Below, one piece after another: positions 7,685 through 17,745 of a stretch of 64,000 nucleotides of DNA. The notes beneath the pieces are model-generated. The model did not search any database. It was not told the origin of the DNA and saw only the letters and a list, made by a program, of their open reading frames with translations. A program made the translations under genes and the position numbers. How positions within the stretch are numbered: the stretch's first letter is position 1; every line of letters starts with the position of its first letter. The stretch comes from Clostridiales bacterium (GTDB lineage Bacteria > Bacillota > Clostridia > Peptostreptococcales > Anaerovoracaceae): contig CP042469.1 in assembly GCA_015243575.1 (NCBI GenBank), positions 930,001 through 994,000 on the forward strand, in the 5' to 3' direction.

Positions 7685-9457
7685 GTGGGTGCGGGATTCA
7701 ATGATAACATCGTTGACGAAATAAAAAGCAGGTGTAATATTGTCGATGTGATCGGTCGCCATGTGGTTCTGAAAAAAGCAGGACTCAATTATAAAGGCGT
7801 CTGTCCTTTTCACAATGAAAAGACACCTTCTTTTGTTGTTTCTGAAGCAAAACAAATCTTTACCTGTTTTGGCTGCGGAGCTACCGGTGATGTGATCGAA
7901 TTCGTTCAAAAGTATAATAATCTTGATTTCCACGGTTCAGTGGAAAAACTGGCTGATGAATACGGAATCGAAATCAAAAGCGCTGGCTTTCATGCTGAGA
8001 AGGAAAGAGCAGCATTATATGAAATTAATCGTGAAGCTGCCGCGTATTTTTATAGGGCATTCGCAAAAGGATCAAATCCGGGACTGGAATACATGGCAAA
8101 AAGAGGTCTTGATGCGGCTACTTTAAGAAAATTTGGCATCGGTTACGCTGATGCGGAATGGGACAGCCTGTATCAATATTTTTTGAGCAAAGGAGCAGAT
8201 CCAAAGACACTTTTGGAGCTGGGCCTGATATCCAATTCCAAGGATCGCTACTATGATAAGTATCGGAACAGAGTAATCTTTCCAATTATCAATACGCGGG
8301 GTAAAATTATTGGATTCGGTGGCAGAATTCTTGGTGACGGTACGCCCAAATACCTGAATTCACCAGAATCCACAATATTTTTAAAGAAAAATAACCTGTA
8401 CGGATTAAACTTGACAAGACAGGATATAAATAAAGAAAATTATGTAATTCTTGTTGAAGGTTATATGGATGTGATTTCACTGTACCAGCACGGAATCCGA
8501 AATGTATCGGCATCTCTTGGGACAGCGCTGACAGAAAATCAAGCAGCTATGCTGAAACGGTATACCGACAATGTGATTCTGTCTTATGATGCAGATGCAG
8601 CTGGACAGGCTGCGGCACTGCGTGGACTTGATATCCTCCATAAATCCGGCTGCAAAGTCAAGGTGCTTCATGTGACAGACGGAAAAGATCCCGACGATTT
8701 TATAAAAAAGAATGGGAAGGACGAGTTCCTGAAATTGGTTCATGATGCGATGTCTTTTGCTGATTACAAAATTCATATCTTAAAGCAGCGGCTGGATATG
8801 AATACTACTGAGGGAAGCGTTGAGTTTTTGCAGGAAACAGCGAAGATTTTACGGGAATTAAGCCCGGTAGAAGCAGATATTTATATCAAAAAAATTGCCA
8901 GGGAAACAAAAATTTCTGAGGGGGCTATAAGACTAGAAATTAATGGCAATAATAATAGCGATCATGGAAGGAATCCTAATATTATAACGGTTCGTGAGCC
9001 GATGAGAAATCAGCAAACTGCCGTGAGAACCGCTGGAACCGGAACCATGATTGAGCGATATCTGATTAAACTGATGCTGCAAAAAAGCAGTTTTGTCAGA
9101 AAGATAAAACCCTATGAAGAAATATTTAGAAGTCCATCAGCATATAAAATCTATGAATTGATTTTATCTGTATATAAAGATGATGAAGAGATCGACATTA
9201 AGAAGCTTGAAGATAGTCTGGAAGAGGAAGATAGTCGTCTGCTTCATGATATTATTGAAAACATTCAGTTTGCGGACAAGGAGGATCAGGTCTTCCAGGA
9301 TTGTGTTTATCGGATTCATACGTCCCATCTGAAAAAACGGGAAAAGGAAATTATTCAGATTATGTCTATTTTGGATGACGAGAAAGATCGGGATAAAATC
9401 GAAACCCTGACAATAGAACTGATTGAGATTCAGAAAGAAAAAAACAACAGAAGGTAG
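7685..9457 (+). CDS. dnaG: DNA primase
   Basis: A 590-residue DnaG that makes RNA primers at the replication fork. The CHC2 zinc finger is formed by Cys40, His43, Cys61 and Cys64 (CPFH...CFGC). The TOPRIM catalytic core includes VEGYMDVISLYQHG with Glu258 and the acidic SYDADAAG. The C-terminal 130 residues are the poorly conserved helicase-interaction domain. The start is GTG at 7685 after a purine-rich GCGGGGATAAAA stretch. The stop codon is embedded in the ribosome binding site of rpoD, nine bases before the rpoD start, so the two are translated from one transcript. Confidence 0.95.
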   Translation: MGAGFNDNIVDEIKSRCNIVDVIGRHVVLKKAGLNYKGVCPFHNEKTPSFVVSEAKQIFTCFGCGATGDVIEFVQKYNNLDFHGSVEKLADEYGIEIKSAGFHAEKERAALYEINREAAAYFYRAFAKGSNPGLEYMAKRGLDAATLRKFGIGYADAEWDSLYQYFLSKGADPKTLLELGLISNSKDRYYDKYRNRVIFPIINTRGKIIGFGGRILGDGTPKYLNSPESTIFLKKNNLYGLNLTRQDINKENYVILVEGYMDVISLYQHGIRNVSASLGTALTENQAAMLKRYTDNVILSYDADAAGQAAALRGLDILHKSGCKVKVLHVTDGKDPDDFIKKNGKDEFLKLVHDAMSFADYKIHILKQRLDMNTTEGSVEFLQETAKILRELSPVEADIYIKKIARETKISEGAIRLEINGNNNSDHGRNPNIITVREPMRNQQTAVRTAGTGTMIERYLIKLMLQKSSFVRKIKPYEEIFRSPSAYKIYELILSVYKDDEEIDIKKLEDSLEEEDSRLLHDIIENIQFADKEDQVFQDCVYRIHTSHLKKREKEIIQIMSILDDEKDRDKIETLTIELIEIQKEKNNRR

Positions 9458-9466
9458 GTGGTTTGC

Positions 9467-10609
9467 ATGAGCTATGAAGAAGGACATGAAGATAAAAAAT
9501 TTGAATATGTAAACGAATTATTGGAGAAGGCAAAAAGTAAAGGTTCCATATCATATAGAGAAATTTCAGATTACCTGGAGAATATTGATATGGATAAGGA
9601 TCAAATGGACGATCTTTACGATTCCTTGATTTCCATGGGTATTGAGATCGTATCCGAGGTTGATCCTGACGATTTTGAGATCATTGCTCTGGAACACGAA
9701 GAAGACGTGGATGTCTCATTGGATGACATAAATCTTGAGGGTGGCGAAATCGATCTTGAGGCAACGCTGCCAAAGGGAATCGCAGTTGATGACCCCGTTA
9801 GAATGTACCTGAAAGAAATCGGAAAGGTTCCGCTTCTTTCGGCAGAAGAGGAAATCGACCTTGCGAAGCTCATGGAACAGGGGGACGACGAGGCAAAAAA
9901 ACGACTCTGCGAAGCCAACCTCAGATTGGTAGTAAGCATTGCTAAACGTTACGTCGGAAGAGGCATGCTGTTCCTGGATCTGATCCAGGAGGGAAATTTA
10001 GGATTAATTAAAGCGGTAGACAAATTTGACTGGAGAAAAGGATATAAATTCAGTACATATGCTACCTGGTGGATAAGACAGGCCATTACCAGATCCATAG
10101 CGGATCAGGCAAGAACCATTCGTATTCCGGTGCATATGGTGGAAACCATCAACAAACTGATTCGTATCTCAAGACAGCTGCTTCAGGAGTATGGGAGAGA
10201 ACCCACTCCGGAAGAAATTGCTGCCGAGATGGATATTTCCGAGGAAAAGGTTCGGGAAATACTGAAGATTGCACAGGAACCTGTCTCTCTTGAAACACCA
10301 ATCGGAGAGGAAGAAGACAGCCACCTGGGCGACTTTATTCCTGACGATGATGTTCCGGCACCGGCAGAAGCTGCGGCTTTTTCCATGCTGAAAGAGCAGC
10401 TTGTTGAAGTGCTCGACACCCTGACCGACAGAGAGCAGAAGGTACTGAAGCTCAGATTTGGTCTGGACGACGGACGTGCGAGAACGCTGGAGGAAGTAGG
10501 CAGACGGTTTGACGTCACCAGAGAACGAATCCGGCAGATCGAGGCGAAGGCACTTAGAAAGCTGCGGCATCCAAGCAGAAGCAAGAAATTAAAGGATTAT
10601 TTGGAATAG
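9467..10609 (+). CDS. rpoD: primary sigma factor, sigma-A
   Basis: The 380-residue protein has the layout of housekeeping sigma factors: a short acidic N-terminal region 1.1, [17 protein letters not shown] (region 1.2), [17 protein letters not shown] and [20 protein letters not shown] (regions 2.1-2.4, for -10 recognition and melting), region 3, and a C-terminal helix-turn-helix with [20 protein letters not shown] (region 4.2, -35 recognition). AAGGTAGGTGG precedes the ATG at 9467; a GTG nine bases upstream lies inside it and is rejected. The matching -35/-10 promoters seen throughout the window fit this factor. Confidence 0.96.
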   Translation: MSYEEGHEDKKFEYVNELLEKAKSKGSISYREISDYLENIDMDKDQMDDLYDSLISMGIEIVSEVDPDDFEIIALEHEEDVDVSLDDINLEGGEIDLEATLPKGIAVDDPVRMYLKEIGKVPLLSAEEEIDLAKLMEQGDDEAKKRLCEANLRLVVSIAKRYVGRGMLFLDLIQEGNLGLIKAVDKFDWRKGYKFSTYATWWIRQAITRSIADQARTIRIPVHMVETINKLIRISRQLLQEYGREPTPEEIAAEMDISEEKVREILKIAQEPVSLETPIGEEEDSHLGDFIPDDDVPAPAEAAAFSMLKEQLVEVLDTLTDREQKVLKLRFGLDDGRARTLEEVGRRFDVTRERIRQIEAKALRKLRHPSRSKKLKDYLE

Positions 10610-10651
10610 TCAACACGTTTTCTTGGTTTTGTAGAATCATTTCACGATAGC

Positions 10652-10677
10652 AAAAAGTACACATCATGGTTTTTTGA
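10652..10677 (+). terminator. left half of the rpoD terminator hairpin, split by an insertion sequence
   Basis: AAAAAGTACACA (10652-10663) is the perfect complement of TGTGTACTTTTT at 12201-12212 on the far side of the insertion sequence, with further partial pairing (ATGGTTT against AAACCGT). Before insertion these arms would have faced each other across a short loop just after rpoD. The 8-bp target duplication TTTTTTGA lies exactly in that loop. Confidence 0.7.
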
Positions 10678-12183
10678 GGCTCTATAATAAATGTTGTGGT
10701 GTTTTAGAAATTAAAATGCCACAGCATTTTGTTTTTTGCAAAAAAGATAGAGCATAAAGCAGATCTCAAGTAGAATGAAGTTACCACACACCATTTCGAA
10801 AGGAGATTAGCTTATGCTCTACCCAAATTGTACAGCAGACTTGCTGGGATTAAAAGATGTAATTGTAACCAGAGTCGAGAATTTTAACAATCAGATTCAT
10901 GTGTGGCTGGAATCTAGACTTCAGATGCAGGTTTGCCCGGTCTGCCGTCATGGAACGAAGAGAACGCATTCCTACCGCGAACAGCTTGTAAAGGACCTGC
11001 CGTTACAAGGGCTGCACTGCCTGCTCCATGTGCGAAAGCGCAGATATTACTGCCCTCACTGTGGAACTGTCTTTCAGGAAAGGTTATCGTTTCTTGCACG
11101 ATATCAGCGGAATACAAAACGACTAACCTCTAAAGTATTGCATGATTACAGCTGTGAACAATCCACTGCATCTATCGCAAAAAGGAACGGCATTTCTACT
11201 GGAACAGCGATAAGAATCTTCGATAGAGTATCATATCCGCTTCCAAAGTTGCCAAGGGTTCTTTCTATCGATGAATTCAAGGGGAACGCAGGTGGGCGCA
11301 AATTTCAGTGCATTCTCACTGATCCTGTAAAGCATAAGGTCCTAGATATTCTTCCTTCCAAGAAAAGCGATGATTTGATCGCCTACTTCCTTCAGTTTCC
11401 TCTGGAAAAGCGCAAACAGGTTCAATATCTAGTGATGGATATGAGCCTTCAATTCCGAGATGTTATGACGCTCTGTTTTCCAGAGGCCAGTGTAATCACG
11501 GACAAGTTCCACGTTTGCCGGTATGTGACATGGGCGCTAGAAAACGTGAGAAAATCCGAGCAAAAGAAATTCAGTGATGAACGACGTAAATACTTCAAGA
11601 AAAGCCGCTGGCTACTTCTATCTCGGCAGGAAAAGCTCAACGAAGAGCAGTGCCAGCAGCTTGAAAATATGCTGGCGGTATCCGAGAAACTCCGCAAAGC
11701 GTACTGGTTGAAAGAAAACTTTTATGTATTTATGGACAGCAAAGATATCTACGAAGCAAAAGAATCTGAGTAACTGGAATCTATGTGCAGGAGTTGCAAA
11801 ACTAGAGGAGTTTCAGAAATGCTTTGATATCATCAACAAATGGCAGCCCTACATACTCCGAGCCTTTAGCCTGGGATATACAAACGGATTTACGGAAGGC
11901 TGCAATAATCGGATCAAAGTCTTGAAGCGAAACTGTTACGGAGTCCGAAATTTTAGCCGCTTTCGCAATCGAATCCTTCATATGATGGCAGCCTGATTAA
12001 AATGAATCATTTCGACTGTTCCAATTCCTGGCCTACCTACAATATGGCTTGTTTTGTTATGCCCTTACCAACTAGTTCCCATAAAACAATCCAGCGATGG
12101 ATTGACCTTCGCTGGATTGAAACACATTTTTACTTATTTTTTATTTTACTTGAGAGCTCTACCACAACATTTGACATAGAGCC
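10678..12183 (+). mobile_element. ISL3-family-like insertion sequence, 1506 bp, with 8-bp target duplication
   Basis: Left end GGCTCTAT...AATGTTGTGGT (10678-10700) matches, inverted, the right end 12161-12183 (ACCACAACATT...ATAGAGCC) with a few central mismatches. TTTTTTGA flanks it on both sides (10670-10677 and 12184-12191), a perfect 8-bp target duplication as expected for ISL3. Intact ends and duplication point to fairly recent insertion, although the transposase frame is broken. Confidence 0.9.
10814..11996 (+). pseudogene. ISL3-type transposase broken by a single-base frameshift
   Basis: The first frame (10814-11773, 319 residues) has the N-terminal zinc-binding region of ISL3 transposases (CPVCRHG and CPHCGTVF), a helix-turn-helix (STASIAKRNGISTGTAIRIFDRV) and the DDE-type core with LSIDEF, VMDMS and VITDKFH. 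It stops early after EAKESE. The rest (NLSNWNLCAGV...FRNRILHMMAA), including the conserved TEGCNNRIKVLKR, continues in another frame to 11996. Removing one A from the AAAA run near 11757-11760 restores EAKNLSNW, so one inserted base explains the break. Sequencing error in a homopolymer or programmed frameshifting are alternatives. RBS AAAGGAG precedes the ATG. Confidence 0.88.
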
Positions 12184-12255
12184 TTTTTTGAAACCGTAGC
12201 TGTGTACTTTTTTATTGAAACACCTCTCGGGTGAGCTGAAAAAACCAAGTAAATT

Positions 12256-12287
12256 GCGCTGCTGCTCTTAATAAGGAGCAGCAGCGC
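12256..12287 (-). terminator. terminator of the GH9 gene
   Basis: GCGCTGCTGCTC (12256-12267) and GAGCAGCAGCGC (12276-12287) form a perfect 12-bp stem with an 8-base loop, 22 bases past the minus-strand stop codon. The following minus-strand sequence ends in GGTTTTTTC. Confidence 0.75.
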
Positions 12288-12309
12288 AGAACGTTAATTG
12301 ATTGTCCGA

Positions 12310-15300
12310 TTAATGCAATTCCAAAAGTCCCTGAATCATTTTGACAGCCTGCGCTCTTGTGGCATAGCCTTGCGGGGCGAAAACTGTTTTCCCGTTCGAT
12401 AAGCTCCCGCTGACAATACCGGATTTTTGCATTGCAGCTACTGCGGGTGCCGCATAGCTGCTGATGCTGCTTTGATCGGCGAAGGCTATAGCGGGAGCTG
12501 TTTCGGGAAGTGAAATTCCACGTTTTGAAGCGGCGCGGTACAAGATTGCGGCCACTTGCTCTCGGTTGATTTTGTCATCAGGAAGGAAATAAGTTCCGTT
12601 AGATTTTGTAACTCCCGTGACCAAATCATTAAAAGCCGCTGTGCCGATCTGGGGCAGTGCCCAATGGCCTGTACTATCGACAAATGTCGTATCGCTGCTT
12701 CCCGTAAAACCAAATGCGACTACAATCATTTTTACAAATTGAGCTCTGGTTACATAGGCTTCTGGCTGAAAGGTACCGTCAGAATAGCCCGACACATATC
12801 CTGCTTTGACCGCAGCGGTGATAAATGGCAGGGCCCAATGTGCTGAGACATCGCTGAACGTTGGGGATGCATTGTTGATCGTATAATTAAATGTGGCAAC
12901 GCTGCTGTTTGTATAACCGCTTTTTATTGCGATCGCTTTAATTTGCATTGATTTGCTCACAGATATCGCTCCGTTATAAAGCGTACTTGCGCTTGTTGGG
13001 ATTGATCCATCTGTAGTGTAATATATGCTGGCACCTACCGTTGAAGTTGATAATTGAACACTCTGCGCACTCGTATAAGTGCCGCCTGCAGGGCTAGCCG
13101 CCGGAGTGGATGCCTTTTGTATTGAGGAGCTTCCGCCGGAAGAGCCGCCCGAAGAGCCGCCCGAGGAAATGGTATAAGCAAATGTTGCGATATCGCTGTT
13201 CACGTAACCATCCTTAACCGCAAATGCTTTTATTACCGTACTCTTATTGATGGTAATTTCGCCATCATACAATGTGCTGGAGATGCTTGGCGCTGAGTCA
13301 TCCAGTGTATAGTAAATTCTGGCATCCGAAGTTGAAGTGGATAACGATACGCTTTGCGCGCGCTTGTATGTTCCTGCGGGTGGATTTGCGGTGGGCTGTG
13401 CAACGATTTCACTATTACGCTCCAGAGTGATTGTTTTTTTCCATGAGCTTTCATCACTTGATACAGCAATGGTGCCGAAAGCAGAATCATAACCAGCCTT
13501 TGTTACTTGATAAGCGTAGTTCCCCGATTGAAGGTTAAATAATGCTTCTCCATTGGAGTTGGTCTTATGTACGATCACAGCTGTGTCTGATCTCACCCGG
13601 TAGATTGTATCTGCATCGGAATTGATCGAATCTGCAGTATCTGTATCCGAATTGATTGAATCTGCAGCATTTTCATCCGAATCAATGGGTTCCGCAGCAT
13701 TTGTGTCAGGACTTATCTGGTCAATAGCACGTGTATCCGGGTTTATCTGATACACAGATAATTCTGCTCCTTCAATTTTGTTGGTGCCGTCCGTTACAGT
13801 GAAGTTCACCGGAAAGGTCAGTACCCCGGTATTTGATTCGGCAACTGCCGATGCGCCAAGGGCTGCAACGATCCATTTTGATACATCTGCAGTACAGGTT
13901 TCATGCTCAAACCACAGCATCCCAAAGTTATCAATGCATTCCGGGAAATCCGGGCTGATTACGACATAACCTGGAAGAATACCACCGGGGATATTAGTCT
14001 CATAAGCACGGTTGTTGCTGTAAGTCCATGTCTTTGAGTTCTTGCCGACACCGGCGACCCAAGACGTGCTGTTAACTGGATGCATGCCAAGGATGTAGTT
14101 TGCCGCACGAAGAGTATATTCCCCGCTTATGGTTTCGGGGAACGCCTTGTGAAGGAAGTACATATTCACACCTGTTGTGCATACGCCCTGTGAGCCGCCC
14201 CACATGTTGCCGGGGGCCATGGTTGCGATGCCATACGGAGTAGAGGCCATCGACGTATCATAAGAGGCAACATAAGCTGCTGCTGCTGACTGATAGGCTT
14301 CTTTGAAGGCATCGTCCATGTAAGGAAGAATGAACGTAGCTAAGGACGCACTTGCAACGTTGGCGGAAGTAAACATCACTGGAGTCAGTTCTTTAATCCG
14401 CGCTTTGTATCCTTCATATGCTTCCGCCTGAGAAGCATCTCCGTAAGTTGCCAGCATCAGATAAATTGCAGCATTCCACTCACCTGAGAGTCTTCCACTG
14501 GTACCAGTGTGGGGTTGTTCCTTCCAAATTTTCTGCGCATAAGTCAGACACTTATCCGACAGAGCTTTGTCCCAGTCTTTGAGTGCCCATGCTGACGCTG
14601 CCAGAGCGGCGTAGGCGCTGGAATCCAGATTTGATGAAGTCACCGCCCAACGGTCATCGGGAATATTGGAATACCTGGCATCTGATTCAGCCAAGGCAGA
14701 GTTTGGCGAGTAGATTTTACCGTCGGTTTCCGTTGCGCCGTCACCCAGATGCGTGTACTGACGCAGCGTTGGCACCTCCAAAACATTGAAGGTATGTCCA
14801 ACCGTATCGATTTGTGCAAGAATCTGAAGGACACCATGTTTCGTGAGCTGCAGCGCATCTGGAATTCCGTCCGGTCGATGCATTTCCACATCGCGGGACG
14901 CTTGATCTACGGTGAGGTTATCATATTCCAGATCGAAGCCCTTGTAGGCGTTGACTAAGTCTTGAATAATTGATATATTGCTACCGGTCTGAATATCAAA
15001 GTCACCAGCATCATAAAATCCGCCCACATTTAGTCCGGGAATGTGTTCACCGTCCGCATATGGAGAGTTCTTGTTTGCTCCCATGGACCAGCCGTCGAAG
15101 AGCGTTAAACCGGCGGGCGCTTGGCGGGCATCATCCATGTGCGAGAGGCCATGCCGGATCAGGTAACCATCACGAACTTTGGCGTGATCCATCTGTTCTG
15201 CAAGGAAGCAGACCAGGCTGTCTTGCCAGGTGTTGCTGTATACATTATCGGCAATTTGGAAGGAATCTGTTAGATTTCCATCATATCGAATTGCATATGT

Positions 15301-16431
15301 ACCAGGCTCATTCACTGGTGTGAAGTAGAATGTCTGATAGTGATACCTTGTAAAGGGTATGGGATCAGCCAGAGGGCCCTCATATACCGTTTCATAAGAA
15401 CCATTCGCGTTTAGGCGTACAACTTCGGCGTTCTGAGGAGCGTTGTAAAGGGGATCGAGCTCAATCACTGCAGTTTTCACATGATTGATCGCATATCCGA
15501 CTTGACTGTATGTTACCACAGGCTCACGGGTCCAATTCGGCATCAGATTCGGACGGATGTGCCATGTCACCACTTCTCCGGTCTGGTCTGCGGGTATTAG
15601 GGTACGCAGCACAAACCAGCCGTTTTGGGCCTTCGTTCGTCCGTCGTATAGAGACAGCGTTCCATTATCCGATGTTATATTGACACGGTGAAGCTCATCT
15701 TCAGGAGCAAGGGTGATATTGGATCCGGTGACCAAAGGAAGCGGCTGATAATCGCCCCTGTCCAGATCCCATTGCTTTTGCCAGGTGTTTCTCTTTAGCG
15801 GGTCGTCGCTTGGCACAGTCATCTCCACCATAGGCGAACTGGGAGTTGAGGGAATCACCCCGGTGGTTTCGCCATCGTCTACAGAGTAAGTCTTATTTCT
15901 GTAGATGGATGGAAGAAATTCAAGGTTAAAACCGGCTCGGCCTACCAGCCTTTCAGGCAGAGGGCTGTCCAGATTTACACTGACTTTGAAGCCACCCGGT
16001 TCTGGTGTGACTACTGTCGTATATTTGAAATTGAAATCGTCAAAGGCTCCATTGTTATAGAGGGTGCCTGATGACTCATCCGCTCCATGAGAGGACGAGG
16101 TGGGACACGCATCCCACTGCTCAGGGGTTGGCAGCAGACGGATATCGCCGTCCGTGGCAATCCGTTCTCCATGGAGAATCATCTCCATTCCTGCACATTT
16201 TTGGTCGCCGAAGGTGCGATCAAAATTCGTATTATTCAGGAATACACTAAACCCCTGGGCATTCAGGTAGGAGACCTTGCTTGTACCCATCCAGGACGTA
16301 ACTTCAACTGTCTTCAGCTCCATTAAAAACGTATCATCATTCTTGCTCTTTGCGAAGACACTGGTTGGAAATAGGGTCAATAGCATGCATAAGGCAGTTA
16401 AAACAGATAAAAACCTTTTGCGTCTTGACAT
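12310..16431 (-). CDS. secreted GH9 glycoside hydrolase with chitobiase-like repeats and three SLH anchors
   Basis: A 1373-residue exported enzyme. A signal peptide (RRKRFLSVLTALCMLLTLFPTSVFA) is followed by an N-terminal beta-rich region, an Ig-like cellulase domain, and a GH9 catalytic domain with YDAGD near residue 474 (catalytic aspartates) and the acid glutamate in WFEHE near 840. Then come a carboxypeptidase-regulatory-like domain interrupted by a 10-residue repeat, two chitobiase C-terminal-type repeats (ARIYYTLDDSAP and ASIYYTTDGSIP), a GGSSGGSSGGSS linker and three SLH domains. It would cleave beta-glucans or related glycans at the cell surface. The start at 16431 is chosen because TGAAAGGAAG lies just before it; an in-frame ATG 63 bases upstream has no better site. 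GH9 identity is strong; the exact substrate is not shown. Confidence 0.85.
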   Translation of the reverse strand: MSRRKRFLSVLTALCMLLTLFPTSVFAKSKNDDTFLMELKTVEVTSWMGTSKVSYLNAQGFSVFLNNTNFDRTFGDQKCAGMEMILHGERIATDGDIRLLPTPEQWDACPTSSSHGADESSGTLYNNGAFDDFNFKYTTVVTPEPGGFKVSVNLDSPLPERLVGRAGFNLEFLPSIYRNKTYSVDDGETTGVIPSTPSSPMVEMTVPSDDPLKRNTWQKQWDLDRGDYQPLPLVTGSNITLAPEDELHRVNITSDNGTLSLYDGRTKAQNGWFVLRTLIPADQTGEVVTWHIRPNLMPNWTREPVVTYSQVGYAINHVKTAVIELDPLYNAPQNAEVVRLNANGSYETVYEGPLADPIPFTRYHYQTFYFTPVNEPGTYAIRYDGNLTDSFQIADNVYSNTWQDSLVCFLAEQMDHAKVRDGYLIRHGLSHMDDARQAPAGLTLFDGWSMGANKNSPYADGEHIPGLNVGGFYDAGDFDIQTGSNISIIQDLVNAYKGFDLEYDNLTVDQASRDVEMHRPDGIPDALQLTKHGVLQILAQIDTVGHTFNVLEVPTLRQYTHLGDGATETDGKIYSPNSALAESDARYSNIPDDRWAVTSSNLDSSAYAALAASAWALKDWDKALSDKCLTYAQKIWKEQPHTGTSGRLSGEWNAAIYLMLATYGDASQAEAYEGYKARIKELTPVMFTSANVASASLATFILPYMDDAFKEAYQSAAAAYVASYDTSMASTPYGIATMAPGNMWGGSQGVCTTGVNMYFLHKAFPETISGEYTLRAANYILGMHPVNSTSWVAGVGKNSKTWTYSNNRAYETNIPGGILPGYVVISPDFPECIDNFGMLWFEHETCTADVSKWIVAALGASAVAESNTGVLTFPVNFTVTDGTNKIEGAELSVYQINPDTRAIDQISPDTNAAEPIDSDENAADSINSDTDTADSINSDADTIYRVRSDTAVIVHKTNSNGEALFNLQSGNYAYQVTKAGYDSAFGTIAVSSDESSWKKTITLERNSEIVAQPTANPPAGTYKRAQSVSLSTSTSDARIYYTLDDSAPSISSTLYDGEITINKSTVIKAFAVKDGYVNSDIATFAYTISSGGSSGGSSGGSSSIQKASTPAASPAGGTYTSAQSVQLSTSTVGASIYYTTDGSIPTSASTLYNGAISVSKSMQIKAIAIKSGYTNSSVATFNYTINNASPTFSDVSAHWALPFITAAVKAGYVSGYSDGTFQPEAYVTRAQFVKMIVVAFGFTGSSDTTFVDSTGHWALPQIGTAAFNDLVTGVTKSNGTYFLPDDKINREQVAAILYRAASKRGISLPETAPAIAFADQSSISSYAAPAVAAMQKSGIVSGSLSNGKTVFAPQGYATRAQAVKMIQGLLELH
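13597..13746 (-). repeat. 30-bp coding minisatellite inside the GH9 protein
   Basis: Five consecutive 10-residue units encoded on the minus strand follow the pattern I-x-(S/P)-D-x-x-A-x-x-x: INPDTRAIDQ, ISPDTNAAEP, IDSDENAADS, INSDTDTADS, INSDADTIYR. A weaker sixth (VRSDTAVIVH) follows. They sit in the middle of a beta-sandwich domain, between ELSVYQ and VHKTNSNGEA. Confidence 0.85.
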
Positions 16432-17037
16432 AAAAACACACTTCCTTTCATAATAAGATACCTTGTGCGCTTGGTATAAATTCTTTTTCATCACCTCAGC
16501 TTTCGATTAAATTTCGCACAGACGAGTTTTTTATAATCGCTCCATTCATTGAAATTTTGATGAAGCGATTAAAAGTCTTGGATTAGCTCAATCGCATGAG
16601 TGGGTAGACATCTTGTCCATCATTTCGTTCTTTAGTATTAAGAAAATTTAAAAGCAAGATAACGACAAACTATATTTGTAATTTATAGATAAAAATGTTT
16701 GATAAATAACTTTTGCAAAACTAGTATACAAAAGATCGAATTTATCATATCACTCCCAAATCGCATGATTCAACGAAATCAGTCATACAAATTTCAGCAA
16801 CTTCTCTTCAAAAGATTGATTATCCGCATAAATTACCTAAAAATAGATTAAATGTAACAAAATATTACATATGGAAACTTTGAGTTCCAATACTCGGTAT
16901 AGATTGACAACTCGGTTTATCGATCATAGGTAAAGACTGTCTCTCAATCCATATGAATGTTCTATTTCAATAGAAAAAAGCCCTGCGATCTGGTATAATA
17001 AGCGATGAAACCTTTTATCTTTCATAAGGAGCAGAAG
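16432..17037. other. AT-rich divergent region between the GH9 gene and trmK
   Basis: About 600 bases without a credible gene. TAATCGCTCC (16534-16543) and GAAGCGATTA (16562-16571) form an imperfect stem in the presumed GH9 leader. TGGTATAAT (16991-16999), an extended -10 element without a good -35, is the probable promoter of trmK, placing its transcript start very close to the start codon. No riboswitch class was recognised. Confidence 0.5.
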
Positions 17038-17745
17038 ATGATAAAACTATCCGACCGATTACAGAAAATAGCAGATCTGATTCAGCAGGGGGAAACCGTT
17101 GCCGATATTGGAACGGATCACGGATTTCTACCGATGGCATTATGGGAATCCGGCGTGAGCCCTCATGTTATCTTGAGCGATATCAATGCAGGACCATTGG
17201 AAAAAGCCCGGGTCAATATCGATAAATATTTCCCTAAAACGGAATTTGATGTCAGGCTAGGAAGTGGGCTTTCTGCAATTCAGCCCGGTGAAGTAGCTGC
17301 TGTTGTGATCGCCGGTATGGGTGGTCAGTTGATTTGTGAGATTCTTGGAGAAGATTTGGACAAGACGCGAACTTTTCAGCGGATGATTCTCCAGCCCAGG
17401 AATGGGCAGGACAAGCTGAGGGCATGGCTCCTTTTAAACGGCTTTCATATTTATGATGAGTCACTGGTCAGAGAGGGGAAATACCTTTGTGAAATAATAG
17501 CAGTTTCCCCGGGAAATACGGAGAATTCCCTGGGAAATACGGAGATGGATCTGGAGGTCAGTCCTGTACTTTTTGAGAAACAAGACCCATTACTGGTTGA
17601 ATTTATTGAAAATAAGATTAGAATAGAAAAGAAGATACTTGAGGCCGTGAAAAACGGAGTAGGAAAAGACAAGTATAAAAAGCTAGAAGAGACGGAACAC
17701 CGGATCAAATTATTGGAGGAATTACGAAAGAGGAGTTTAGCATGA
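17038..17745 (+). CDS. trmK: tRNA (adenine-22-N1)-methyltransferase
   Basis: The 235-residue protein is a Rossmann-fold SAM methyltransferase with VADIGTDHGFLP (residues 21-32) as motif I, LSDINAGPLEKA as the acidic loop, IAGMGGQL, and the TrmK-typical LQPRNGQDKLRAWLL. A C-terminal coiled coil (about 175-235) is also typical. It methylates N1 of A22 in tRNA. The ATG at 17038 follows AAGGAG; an in-frame ATG 33 bases upstream lacks one. The gene overlaps yqfO by four bases (ATGA). A 21-bp in-frame duplication (17507-17548) repeats GNTENS/GNTEMD just before the coiled coil. Confidence 0.9.
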   Translation: MIKLSDRLQKIADLIQQGETVADIGTDHGFLPMALWESGVSPHVILSDINAGPLEKARVNIDKYFPKTEFDVRLGSGLSAIQPGEVAAVVIAGMGGQLICEILGEDLDKTRTFQRMILQPRNGQDKLRAWLLLNGFHIYDESLVREGKYLCEIIAVSPGNTENSLGNTEMDLEVSPVLFEKQDPLLVEFIENKIRIEKKILEAVKNGVGKDKYKKLEETEHRIKLLEELRKRSLA

